NCBI GenBank assembly: GCA_025618425.1
Contig: CM046841.1
Location: 12,431,144-12,495,143, forward strand
Origin: Heliocidaris tuberculata
Lineage: Eukaryota; Echinodermata; Echinoidea; Camarodonta; Echinometridae
DNA: 64,000 nt
Direction of reading: 5' to 3'
The first letter of the stretch is position 1; each line of letters opens with the position of its first letter. Made by a program: the position numbers and the translations under genes. Below the pieces are notes generated by a model that had not been told where the DNA came from, did not search any database, and was given only the letters and a program-made list of their open reading frames with translations. Below are positions 45,801 to 57,800 of the stretch, piece after piece.

Positions 45801-48800
45801 TATTAAATCAAACACTCAAACACAAATTGGCAACTCCGTGATGTATCTTGCGAGCTCCCATCGATCTCTAAGTTATGGAGGTGGATCCTATTACTGAACA
45901 TGTACACTTTTCAGAAAATCAACCATAGCAAATGAAATATCCAATGAATATCTGTCAAACTTACATGCTTTAAATCCTACAGAAAAAGAAGTTAGTGGAA
46001 TTTGAAACAGACAACATAGATTTAATACGATATTCCCTTCCGAGCGAACCCTTTCCCAACGACGCGGCATTTTGGTTCTTTGAAAAAGGTATTGTATTAC
46101 TGAACGTGTGCCCCCTATGGGAAAAAGATACACGAACTACCCCGATTTGGGGCCAAAGGGGTGATGACGGGGGGGGGGGGGGGGGGGGGGGGTTGACGAG
46201 AGAGCAGGTTATAAGATATTACTTACCTGGTATGTTTTTTTGCCTCATTTTATGATCTTCTGCCCTGTGTTCTCTGTGTCAAATAGTGTAGAGAACATAC
46301 GCGTACTCCCTCCCTCGCGTATGAAAGCCATTTTAGGCGCTTAACCCATAGACAACGGGAACCAGGAGGTTCCTGTATAAAGCCTATGAGAGTTAAAGAA
46401 TTCAGTAGTCAAAGGGTTAATTGTACGGTTCAGTAATACAATGCTGTTCGCGTATGAAAGCCATTTTAGGCGCTTAACCCATAGACCAGGGGAACCGGGA
46501 GGTTCCTGTATAAAGCCTATGAGAGTTAAAGAATACAGTAGTCAAAGGGTTAATTGTACGGTTCGGTAATACAATTCTGTTCGGTAATACAATCCATGAC
46601 TATACATGTGAGCTCCTCTCCCATTAGCTCCAGAGTCCAGCAGTAGAGGCGTACGCTGATATTGGAGACTGTTTTGGATTTGAGAGACTGTCTCCCATAT
46701 TGGAGACTTACATGTAGCTTACAAATGGACAAAAGAAGCAACACCAACAAAAAGGCAGTTTCTCTCAGCCAAAATTTTGCCTCGCTGAGGCTGTCAGAAG
46801 CCCATTTGTTTCACTCACGGAACCATCACTATGTAGGGCTGTGTCAATTTCAGCGGCGGTCACGACCCTTAAAGGGACCGAAAAGTCGCAAATCGTGGTG
46901 TTTTGGAGCTTGGCCCGGCTCGGGTAATATTCAGGAATCTCCGTACATCTTCGGTAAACGAGCACGCAATTGCAGTGATGCGCATTCGACCGAAGAAAGA
47001 CGAACTGAACAACCCAACTGACAAACTACCCCACCCTCGACGGCAATTTTGTTCGCTGCTCCAAGATTGTTGTTATGCACGGCCTTGCAATAGGGGCAAG
47101 CGAATGAAATTGAACGTACGTGGATATCGAGCGGTGGCTCCCTTTAAGTTGAAGAGGTAAAAACAACAATATAATCAGCAAAATTTTGAGAAAATACTTC
47201 GTCTACATTTTAGGATGATAGAATATCTGGTTTCATGCCACATTCTTCAATAAAATCTTTATCATCTTGATCAAGTGAAATTTTCAGGCTGTTTTTGGCC
47301 GGTGATCTTTGCTCCTTTCCAGCACACATATGTGACCAGGCACCACAAAACCACCAAAAAGTCGCCAGAAATGATTTTTAAATTAAGGTCCGATTCTGAA
47401 AGAGGAGATTCTCAGCTTTAAAATGATATACAACTCATTTGCATTGGATGTTCCTAACTCATTGTACAAAGAGTAGGGTGCCATTGCATAAAGACTTACT
47501 ATTATAGTAACTTTGCCATCTATGGTAACTACCATGGTAACGTTGCTCAAGAGCCAATCAAAATCCAGTATTCCATGAAAAGTTACTATAATAGCAAAGT
47601 TACTATAATAGCAAGTTTTATGCAACGGCACCCTGAATACACAGTCCCTCAGAATGTTAATTCTGAGAAATAAGGCTTTAAAGTTTGCCTTCTATTGAAG
47701 CACTCTGACTTGCAAGGTCTTGTGCTAAGGTGACAAAAGGAGGATAAAAACTCAATAGAAATTTCTATGAAGGGATTATCAGATTGTCCTAAAAATTGGC
47801 ATACTAATTAGGCACATCCTGCTCATGATAGTGCACAAGTATCAAAGCAAGAACTTACTCTGTTTTAAAGTTTTGGGAGATCAAAATGAGACAAGTATTC
47901 AGGGTCGTAAAATAGAAAAGTAATACAACAAAATCCAGAGAAGACAAACATAAGTCTAATAAAAAAAACTATCAAAAATACCACTTTTAGATTGTTTGGT
48001 ACCTCCAAATTTTTATATTACTTAGAAAAAAGTATACTCTTTCAGGAAATACCAAAAACAAAAATTTGACCATGCCAACCAAAAACACATTGATTGAGCT
48101 CTAACTGGAAATCACACAGTGCGACTTTTTGGTGGTTTTGTGGTGCCTGGTCACATATGTGCTAGAGATCACACACTTGCTATGGAGGCAATTCCTTGTG
48201 GTACGAAGGTACAGAGTGCGAGTGCATTTGTTTGGTGTGTGGGTCATAACAAAAAATGTTATGACAACAAAAGTAGGCGGTGAATTTTTAAAGAAGACGG
48301 TCAAAAGGGGTACTTTTTCATGAAATATAATCACATTTTCATTTTGAGGCGAGGTAATCCGTTTGCAACAAATGTAAACAAAGAAAATTTGTCTCCTAAA
48401 TAGAGACTGTCTCCTAAATAGGCTACCAAAAATGTTGACAAAAGTCTCTGACAATAGAGACATACAGTCTCCCAAATAGGAAACAGTCTCCAATATCGGC
48501 CGTGCGCCTCGACTGTGCAGTGGTGTTTGAAAGTGTTGAGGTGTATGACCGTCCAAAAGTATACACACGAAGTATAGTCATGCCGCTATGAATGCCGCTG
48601 CCTAAGGCTGGTAGCGCTCCAGGTACAAACTAAAAAAAGTCAGCAGTAGAGAAGCGGGGCCTATATAGCCATACTTGCCATACGGGCTTGATGTTTTATG
48701 AAATACGACTTTGAATATCAAGCCATACACGGGAGGCAATCTCCCTTAATATGGAGAGACAAGTAAACAAAAAAATCAGTGGGCAAGATTCATCCATTTC

Positions 48801-51800
48801 CACTTACGGTGAACCTTGCAAACCACTTTGGAGTTTCGCTAAAATCTCCTCCTTCAGCTCATTTGACCACTTCAACGATCGGATCATGAGAAATCTGAAG
48901 AAAAAAAACAAACACAATTTTCGGCGAGATCGATGTGGATTTACTTACTGTTCACGTGTAGCTTTCGCTTTGCGATTAGCATTACAAATGTACGCTGTAG
49001 ATGAACGGAGTACAAGGCAGTGCAACTCTGAGCGGTTCTGGTGCGGCATGCTAAATTTAATTGTGCTAATATCCCACACACGTATATACTGCCGTCTATA
49101 GCATCAATGTTGCCATAGATTGCATTTTTTTCACATATATTCTCATGATCCGATCGTTGAAGTGGTCAGATGAGCTTAAAGAGGAAGATTTTAGCAAACT
49201 CCGAAGGTGGTTTGCAAGGTTCACCATAAGTGGAAATGGATGAATCTTGCATTACATAGCATTACAAAGATAGGAGATCGGCACAGAATGTGCACTGTAG
49301 ATGAACGGAGTACAAGGCAGTGCAATGCTGAGCAGTTTCGACGCGACATGGTAAATTTAATTGTGCGAATATCCCGTACGCATATACTGCTGTCTATGGG
49401 TGCAACGGTGCAAGATATTAGCACAGTTAAATTTAGCATGCTGCGTCGGAAATGGAACAGTGTAGAATGTGTATTCACCAACTGTTGGTCCTTTCCGACC
49501 TACAAGTGGAAAGGACTTCACACTGCCACAGTGCTGACTGATTCTTAACCCTTTCAAGACAATTGACCACATTTTGTGGTTTGGCTTAATAAGTTTTGAT
49601 TCAGAGCTCTAAAAAATATACCAGATATATGAGTAGAAAGAGCAAAAATTTCTACACATGCTATGTCCATTTTTGTTACATGACCATATTGCGTTTGATG
49701 TCAGGAATTTTAAAAAGGAGAATAAGCTTCAAAATCCTTAAATTGGCAACACATTGAGAGATTCAAAATCATTGTTTTTCATCAAAATTGGCAATTTTTT
49801 CAACGTATCGATAAAATCACTAACCATGTTTATTGTTCTAAAAGACATTACACCTATTAGAACCATCTAGCACTAAAATAAAAATATTATTGTTGCCAAT
49901 TTGAAGAACGAAATGTGATCAATTTAGCCCTTGAATAATTCCTGTCCTGAAAGGGTTAAAGTGCCTAAAATTTTATTGAAACAGCTAGTACAGGAGATGT
50001 GTTTTTCAGCTGATTAGTTTGACTTTTTTTTAATGAATTTTCTTTCCTCCCTCCCTACCTTTCTGTGATAACCCAGGTCTGTCTTGCCTCCAGGCTTCTC
50101 CAGTGAAACCTACCTTCAAGGATCATTACCATGCCTCAGGCTACATCAGACTGCCTTATGCTGAACTCAACGAACCCTTTGAGATCTTCTTCCAGGGGGC
50201 CAAGAACAGGAGTAGGATCGATATGTACAATGGTGAGTCTCCCTTATCAACCTAAGGCACTTTAAACTGTCCAAATTTAAATTTGAGGTCAGTTATAAAT
50301 TACGTATTCATTTTTGCAACTCTCACTAAGTTGCAACTTTTCCACTAGTTGTTGTCAATCATTTATTAGTCTTTAGTATGGTTACTGAATTACTTAGGGC
50401 TATGCAACCGCTCACGAAGATGAACTAAAGATTGCAAGCGTTGTGAGGACGGTTAATGCAATTTACTGAGATAAGTGCATTATACGCCTCTCATCAGTAG
50501 TAATCTTTTGTTAAAATTTCATTAGTATTTAGGTACATTTTTAAAATCGAAGCTGATATTTTTATTTTGATCACCATGAAAGGCCTGGACAAGACTTACT
50601 TCCGAGGTGACGATGGGAGTTATGGTAACATCTACAAGATCTCTCCTACCACCCTGAAAGGTGTTCCCCCACTTAATAGTTGTTTCAACATCTCCGTGAG
50701 AAGGGCGACCCAGTCCAGCCTCAGAGTATGCTTCCAGACCTCACTGGCTTCACGGTAAGTTTGAATTAAATGACTTTGGTTATTTATTGAAATAGTAGTG
50801 TAAGTAGTGGCAATGATGAATTAAACGAATATTTACCGGTAGTCTACAACAGGGTTCTTGCTAATTTTTCTGATAGCAGGTAATTTATCATTCACAGGCG
50901 GTTACTCCAAAAAAGCAACAGGGGTCTGGGGGCAGTGAAGCCCCCAGCAGGGTCCAGGGGCAGCGCCCCTATCTTTTGCAAGAATTGATAAGGTAAAATC
51001 GTCCATTCTTCCAATCTTCCAGACCCTACATGTACAAGGAAATTACTTCTTTTAAATAAAGAACAAGGCAACACTAAACAGGTTTAAAATGCCAGCTCAG
51101 ATGACATTGGTGTTATTTTATTTAAAATCCATGTTGTTCAGAAAGTGAATGCATGATTTTTTTTTATATCTGCAGCTATTCTTGATATCCTACAGTCATA
51201 TGATTTGCACAAGTGAATGAACACAATGAACTCTCATGATTATGATCAAATTTACCACACTGCAGCGTTACAAAAAGGCTAGGATTACCGTAAATAACGT
51301 ATAAACCGCTGTCGTTAAATTAAACGCACCCCCAACTTTCGACCCCTGAGCAAAAAAATAAATAAAAAAATCATGATAAATTCAAGTCATGTTCTTATCA
51401 AAACGGCAAAATCTAGAGGCAAAAGCATAAAGAAATGATTTAGAAAAGTGTAAAACAAAATTGTACTTTAATTGGTTGTTTCCTGTTTTTTAACTCATTT
51501 TCAAAGTCGGGGAACTCTTCGAATCTGAGTCGTTGACCAAAATAAGGCTTGCTCCAAAGACGTGACAAGCCCTTATCAAAGTACAGATACGGTACAGATT
51601 CGTGATCGTATCTTAATCACTATCAAAGTGAAAGAAAACATCACAAAACACACATTAACAATACAGATAAAGGCAAACTGATACCTTGCTTAAGAAAATA
51701 TTTGTAGATGAATCCAAGAACTATCACAGAATCTTGTAGTACAAGATTTGTCAAGTAGGTTTTGTTGAAGTTCTTGTTTACATGTATCTATATATATTAC

Positions 51801-54800
51801 CATAAGGATTTGGGGTTTTCTTTGGTTTGAATAGGCGCCTCCCCTGGCTCTTTTGGTCCCCTCCTTTTGGTACCCATGGGCGGGGAATGATCCCCAGATG
51901 GTTGGGAGGCACTTTTTAAGTGCTGCAGTGCCTTCAACATTTCATAAATTCATTTCTAAACTTTAAATTTCCGGAGGGAGCGCATGCAGCCTGTGGAACG
52001 AATGCCTTCTGCAGAGCTGCCAAGTAGTACGTTTTTAACGTATTAATACGTTTTTTTGGAGTAAAATATGTCTGTACGTTTTTCTGTGTGAAAATACGTT
52101 TTTTGAAAATTCCGAGTAATGTTATGCGAACGTGACTAGACTGGCTGTGAGAATGAGCGTATGCATGGTTGTGCTGTTGTGTTGTGCGAGCAATTCCTAC
52201 ACATACAGATCCTATGCAGCGTGCGCGGGTGCACTACAGATGTTTGCACCATAGGATTGCACACAGGGAAGTGCTGCGCTGATGCACCATGTGCTGTAGT
52301 CCATACATGGACTACAGCATATATGGTGCATCAGCGCAGCACTTCCCTGTGTGCAGTCCATGCATGGATCTGTGTGTGCGCCTATGGCCTATGCATGGTG
52401 TGTGTACGACTGTACGTGCTCTCGCGCTGCGCTGCACGTGTTATGGATATGCATGCTGTGTATACTGTGTTTGTGTGTGTACATCGATATTGTTTGTGCG
52501 GCGAAAAATCTTTGATCTTATAGTGTTTACGCAGATGCTTTCTCCTGCACATTTCCGTGGATTTTATCGTGGATTATTACTATTAGTGAGGAATAATCAT
52601 GGCATCATCGTCGAAATCACACTTTCAAATTGAAAAGCCCGCTGAATGATTGCAAGGACGGTATTTATCCCTCATTCAACGCCGAACGTCCAGCGGTGTA
52701 TGCAGCTGTGAATGCAATGGCGTCTGTTTTGTTTACAAATACCTTTATTCTTGTAACGCTTCATTTTCCATCCAAATAAACCCATGCACAGGGTTTAGAG
52801 TGAGGCAATATATGGATTAAACGTAATAGACTAATGCTAGTGAAGTGAAATAACTGAAGAGAAGATGACAAAACAGGCACTGAAAATATGTGAGATGTTA
52901 TGGGACATCGTCTGCTTGTGCAATTAACGTCCTCCCTTTGACGTCACACATTTCAGCGGCTTTCGGAGAGCTGTTCAGGTGCTATGTCGGGGCTGTATTT
53001 TAGCAATTTGTAATTGATAATAATCATTACTTCGAATGTTTGCAAGCGTCGAACTTTGAAAAACTTGTCCGGTCTAAGCTTCACCTACGCAATAATGAAA
53101 CTTAAGTCAGTTTTAAAAATCAATGAATATCTACTTTAAACCACAATGTTGACCAGTATTTTATTTTTTAATGCATTCACATGAAACGACTTTATGCAAC
53201 TGAAGGCGTTCTTATTAAAGAAATGTACAGTAGTCGCAATAGCATTTTTAAGGAATAATAACGAAAAACATATAAAACCGGCAAAATATGTTTTTTCACC
53301 TAAAAATATGTTTTTTCAAGCTGAATGATATGTTTTTTGAAAGTGACAGGTTGGCAGCTCTGCTTCTGTTATATGCACGCCTTCTGTTATGCATGCCTTC
53401 TGTTATGCACGCCTTCGGTTATGCACGCCTTCTGTTATGCACGCAACTTATACTGATTGGGATGAGAAAGTTGATTGGGATACTGGGAAAGAACATTGTG
53501 ACGTGTACTCCTAGGCCCTACATGTATATAGCTCCACATGCTGTATTGTGTACACGTACTAGCGCATTGATGTACATGTACATGTATGGCTTCAATACGG
53601 CACAACAAAACACATGTTATTCGTTCGCACAGCGCATGTGTACACAAAATCTGCTTCTACTGCAATCCCCGTTTACTGTAGGGTGCTTTTCAGAAAGTGA
53701 TAGACGCAGACGTACAGGTCTCAATGAGACATGCCCCCTCCCCTGGGGGGGGGGGGGGGGCAGTCGTCGCGATTGATTGGTGCTCGTAAACCTTTTCTGC
53801 CTTTTATTAGTGAAACTTCGGCTTCTTTGGAAGTTTAATTTATTTATGCATTCCATTACTTTATACATTGAAGTTTCATCAGGGTTTCTTTTTTGATGGG
53901 GGGGGGGGGGGGGGGGACTGTTTCTTAGTTGAACTTACTTATTTCTGTGCTACAATTGTTTTTCTGGGGGGTTGATGTTCGATGAGACAGGGTGAAGGGG
54001 AGGAACATGTAACTGATATGTAAAACAGGGAAGGGGATTTCAGCCACTTCATATTTTAGGACTCTAATTTACTTCAATTTAATTTATTTCTGCTTTTTAC
54101 TCATATCATGGAAGCATTTCTAGGGTAGACTTCCATTTGCGACAGCCACCCAAAATGAAAAAAATATATAGGGTTAGGGTTGGGGTTAGGGTTTAGAGTT
54201 TATGGTAAGAATTTGTGTATACTATGAGGTTTTGGAATCATCAAAATGATAAGAAAATTGACCCAATCTCTCTCAGTAGCACATGCACTGCATTCAGAAA
54301 TGGGTATATGGGACTACAAGTGGCACGAATGTTCAGCCCGAACATTTCAGCTATTTCTTGTCATATTTCGAATATGAGGGCATTTTGAAGAGCAGTCCTT
54401 TTCAGGGGACATTTCTACTATAATATTCTTCCAAACTGACATAAAATGGATGAGAAAGCTCACAAATTATTTTTCACTTTTTCTAGAACTCAACCTTCTG
54501 TTTCTCTCAAAATGCAATTCCCTTACTGTAGCTCATGATGAGCTTTAAAGGGAAATCCTACCTTTATAGCAAGTTGCTTTGAAAGAAAGAGGAAAAATCA
54601 GAGAAGCAGATTGGTGAAAGTTTGAACGAAATCGGACAAGCAATAAGAAAGTTATGAATTTTTGAAAGTTGTAATCACTATGCATATGGGAATTTCAAAT
54701 TGGCCGAAAAGATAATGTCACTGTGATGTAGCTGTGGACAACTCCCCCATTCGCTCTAACACACAAAATGACTAAAATGTCACTTTTTTTCAAAATGCAT

Positions 54801-57800
54801 TACTCAGTAGGATCTTTTCGTTCATGAGGACCTATAACAATATGCTATCTCCAATATATTTTGAGTACTGCCCCAAGGGTAAAAGCGCCTCGAAGAAAAC
54901 CGCAAATTAATGATATTTTTGTGTACGACAAATGGGAGAGTTGTCCACAAAAATGTCACAATTGACTCACCAAATTGCCAATTTGAGATTCGCATAGATG
55001 TAGTGATCTCATTTTTCAAACATCCATAACTTTCTTAGTCCTTGTCCGATTTCTTTTAAACTTTCACCAGTCATGTTTTTCTTATTTTTCTGCTTTCACA
55101 CAAATCATCTTATTATCAAGGTTGGATTGCCCTTTAATATTGAACTCAGAGCATGCTCTATTCATGTGTATTATGCATGTTTTTGCACTCTTTTGTCCCA
55201 GTTCATATCCGGTGGAATACGAAACGGACAGAGCGTCAACTTGTGGCAGAACAAAACCACCATGACGTATTATAACATCTCGCGTACCAACACGTACACG
55301 TTCGCTGTCACCGCCACAGTGCCTCCCAGGCCTGTACAGTATCTGATGATGGGCTCTGATAGCCTCCTTGGGTCGCACTACGACAAGTATATCATCGATT
55401 ACAACTTCTACGATGAAACAACCGAGATCTCTGACGCTACATTCGAGGTCCCAAATAGTGAGGTTCTACGATACATGCTCCAACGACAATCGCTCAGCGA
55501 TCACTTCCCTACTCAATCAAATTCCTAGCTTCAACCCTGGACCAAACGCAATACCTGGCCCTAACCTTGACCCTAAACCTAACCTGTGACCCAATCGTAA
55601 CCTTTACCCCTACCCTGTATCTTTGATGGAGCTGATGTCGCTGGAGCATGTATCAGATCACCAAAAGTGTGGCACACGATAAAATCTTTGTCCTTTCTCT
55701 TTCTTCTTGATGGAATAACGACTGGAAAAAGGGAAACCCCCGGGGGGGGGCACTCGATATATTGGACAGATGGGTATACATGTGCCGCTTTGACGACCCC
55801 CTTTTTCATCGGCCGATCGCTGTTCTCAAGATACCCGAATTTCCATAAACTGCCGTTCTCACCCTTCTCACGCGTTCTCAAGATACCCAAAGCGCACGGT
55901 CTCTCTCCGTTTCCCCCGGCGAGCCCCATTCCCTAGCTCTCAGGTACGTACGTCCATTCACTTGCGTGCGCAATTGCTTAAGCATGCACTATAGAATCCC
56001 CACACTAAGTGCTGTAGTTCCTTAGCATGGGTGGTATTCTGAAAATTGTTGTAACTTTTGTTGTAACTTTTGTTGTATCTTCCAGAGATAATACCTCGCT
56101 AATATTGTAAGTTGGTATTCTGAAAAGTGTCTTAAAGGCCCTGTCACACCTTTCCGGGCAAGCTACGCGGGCTTGTTGCGTGTATGGATTTTCCAGCACG
56201 CAGAATAATGACAAGGATTTTGGCGAGTTTCGCGTGCGTCTTACCTGCTGGACGCGTGCTACTTACGTTCTACTTGCGTGTATTCCGTGTGACCTGCGTG
56301 TCAGGCGCGTGGGTGGCGCGTGAGAGCTTCGAAACTGATCCGTGTCAGTTACGGGCGACATACGGGCGCTGCGAGGTACCTGCGTCACAACTGCGTGTTA
56401 CCTGCATGGAAGTTGCCTGCGAGGTGCGAGCCTGGGTAATACTGGTCGAGTGGATGGAGAGACCATCATTTCTCGTTTTCTTCAGTTGGAATAAAGATGA
56501 CAGAACGTCATTATCTTGGCCGCAGGCGACCCTCAACTAACCAGCAGAAAGGCAGTAAGTGACCCGCGACATGCACGCAATTTGCTCGTATAGCTCGCTC
56601 CACGCCCGCAGAACTGACCAGCTACACGGATGTTGGCAGTATCGACACCGTTCCTTGCCAGTAAAACACCCGTATTATGCTCGTAGAATGCCCGCAGATG
56701 ACACGCGTTTCCGACGCATAGCCACAGATCCACGGGCAACCTACGTACTTCAAGCGGGTTAACTGCCTGTGACTTGCGGCCGCTACGGGCCTCCTACTGG
56801 TGGTCTGCGTGGACCTCTGCGGCAGTCCCCCGCGACTCACCCGGAACAAGTTTTGGGCATGCTCAAAACTTGGCTGCGGGTAAATCGGACTAGCGTGCGC
56901 ACCTCCGGGCAACTACGGGCGAGATACGTGCTAGGTACTGTCAGGTGCGGGCCATCTGCGGAGACCTCCGGGTAGCAAAAACTGTTCCCCGCAAGTCACA
57001 CGCAAGGCTTGCCCGGAAAGGTGTGACAGGGCCTTAAGTAGATATTATCTCTCTAAGGACCGCCTTTATATTATCTTTGACACGCCCATTTTTTGACACT
57101 TTACCAATCAAGATGGATTTTACATAGGTAGGTTAACCAATAGGAGAACCCCTTATGTCAAACATAAGGATTGGCTTTGCGCGTATATCAATTTCGGGCA
57201 TAGTTATTAAATTATGCGTTTTATAATGCACCATGCGCTACTGGACTACAATTAATTAACATAATGGCTCACCCTCTTCTGCTCGAACCAAGTCACATAT
57301 TGATGTAAAATCACCGAATTCCACTTGTAATTTCTTAAAAATGTCTTTTCTATGAGATCTTGAATCACACACAGTCTCCATCTTGCTATTTGAGCATGTA
57401 CTGTCTGATTCTGAACTAGAAAAATTGCCGAGATCATGAGATACAACAGCTAGAAGCTGTTGTAAGTTTTTTTGTAGTTACCATGGAAGATAAGATACAT
57501 CAAAAGATAAGATAATTTTCAGAATACCAATTATGTCATGATATTATCTTCAGCGCACATATGTAAAACAGGATCATGCGCAGAGTGAACAAAGATACAA
57601 CAAAAGTTACAACAAAAGTTACAACAATTTTCAGAATACCAATTTTATCTTAAGTGTGGAGATACAATAATATTAGAGATAAAACAGTTTTCAGAATACC
57701 GCCCCAGGTTCTTTTGCTCAGCTGGGTACATGTATGGATCCACCGTTCCAAAGACCCTATAGATGTTTTTCGCTTAGAGTCAGTTCCTTAGACCCCCATT

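Larger units (their letters stand above)
46812..48235. mobile_element. Mutator-like element, third family copy, with two nested insertions
   Basis: Left end CACTCACGGAACCATCACTA and right end GTACAGAGTGCGAGTG match the family at 24998 and 26688. It is interrupted at 46873-47143 and 47333-48153, both of which have their own ends. Confidence 0.75.
46632..48525. mobile_element. Outer inverted-repeat structure in intron 1 of gene B
   Basis: ATATTGGAGACTGTTTT near 46655 pairs with AAACAGTCTCCAATATCGG near 48485; nearby CTCCCATATTGGAGAC and GTCTCCTAAATAG units are further inverted copies. It encloses the Mutator-like element 46812-48235. Confidence 0.6.

Noticed and set aside
52161..52633. Two overlapping Cys-rich open frames on the plus strand
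   Set aside because: They overlap the hairpin and repeated TGCATGG/TGTGTG words inside a transposable element, so the composition explains the open frames and cysteines.
56184..56975. Several open frames of 60-118 codons in the GC-rich element
   Set aside because: They occur on both strands and in overlapping frames of a motif-repetitive, stop-poor sequence; no protein family recognised.
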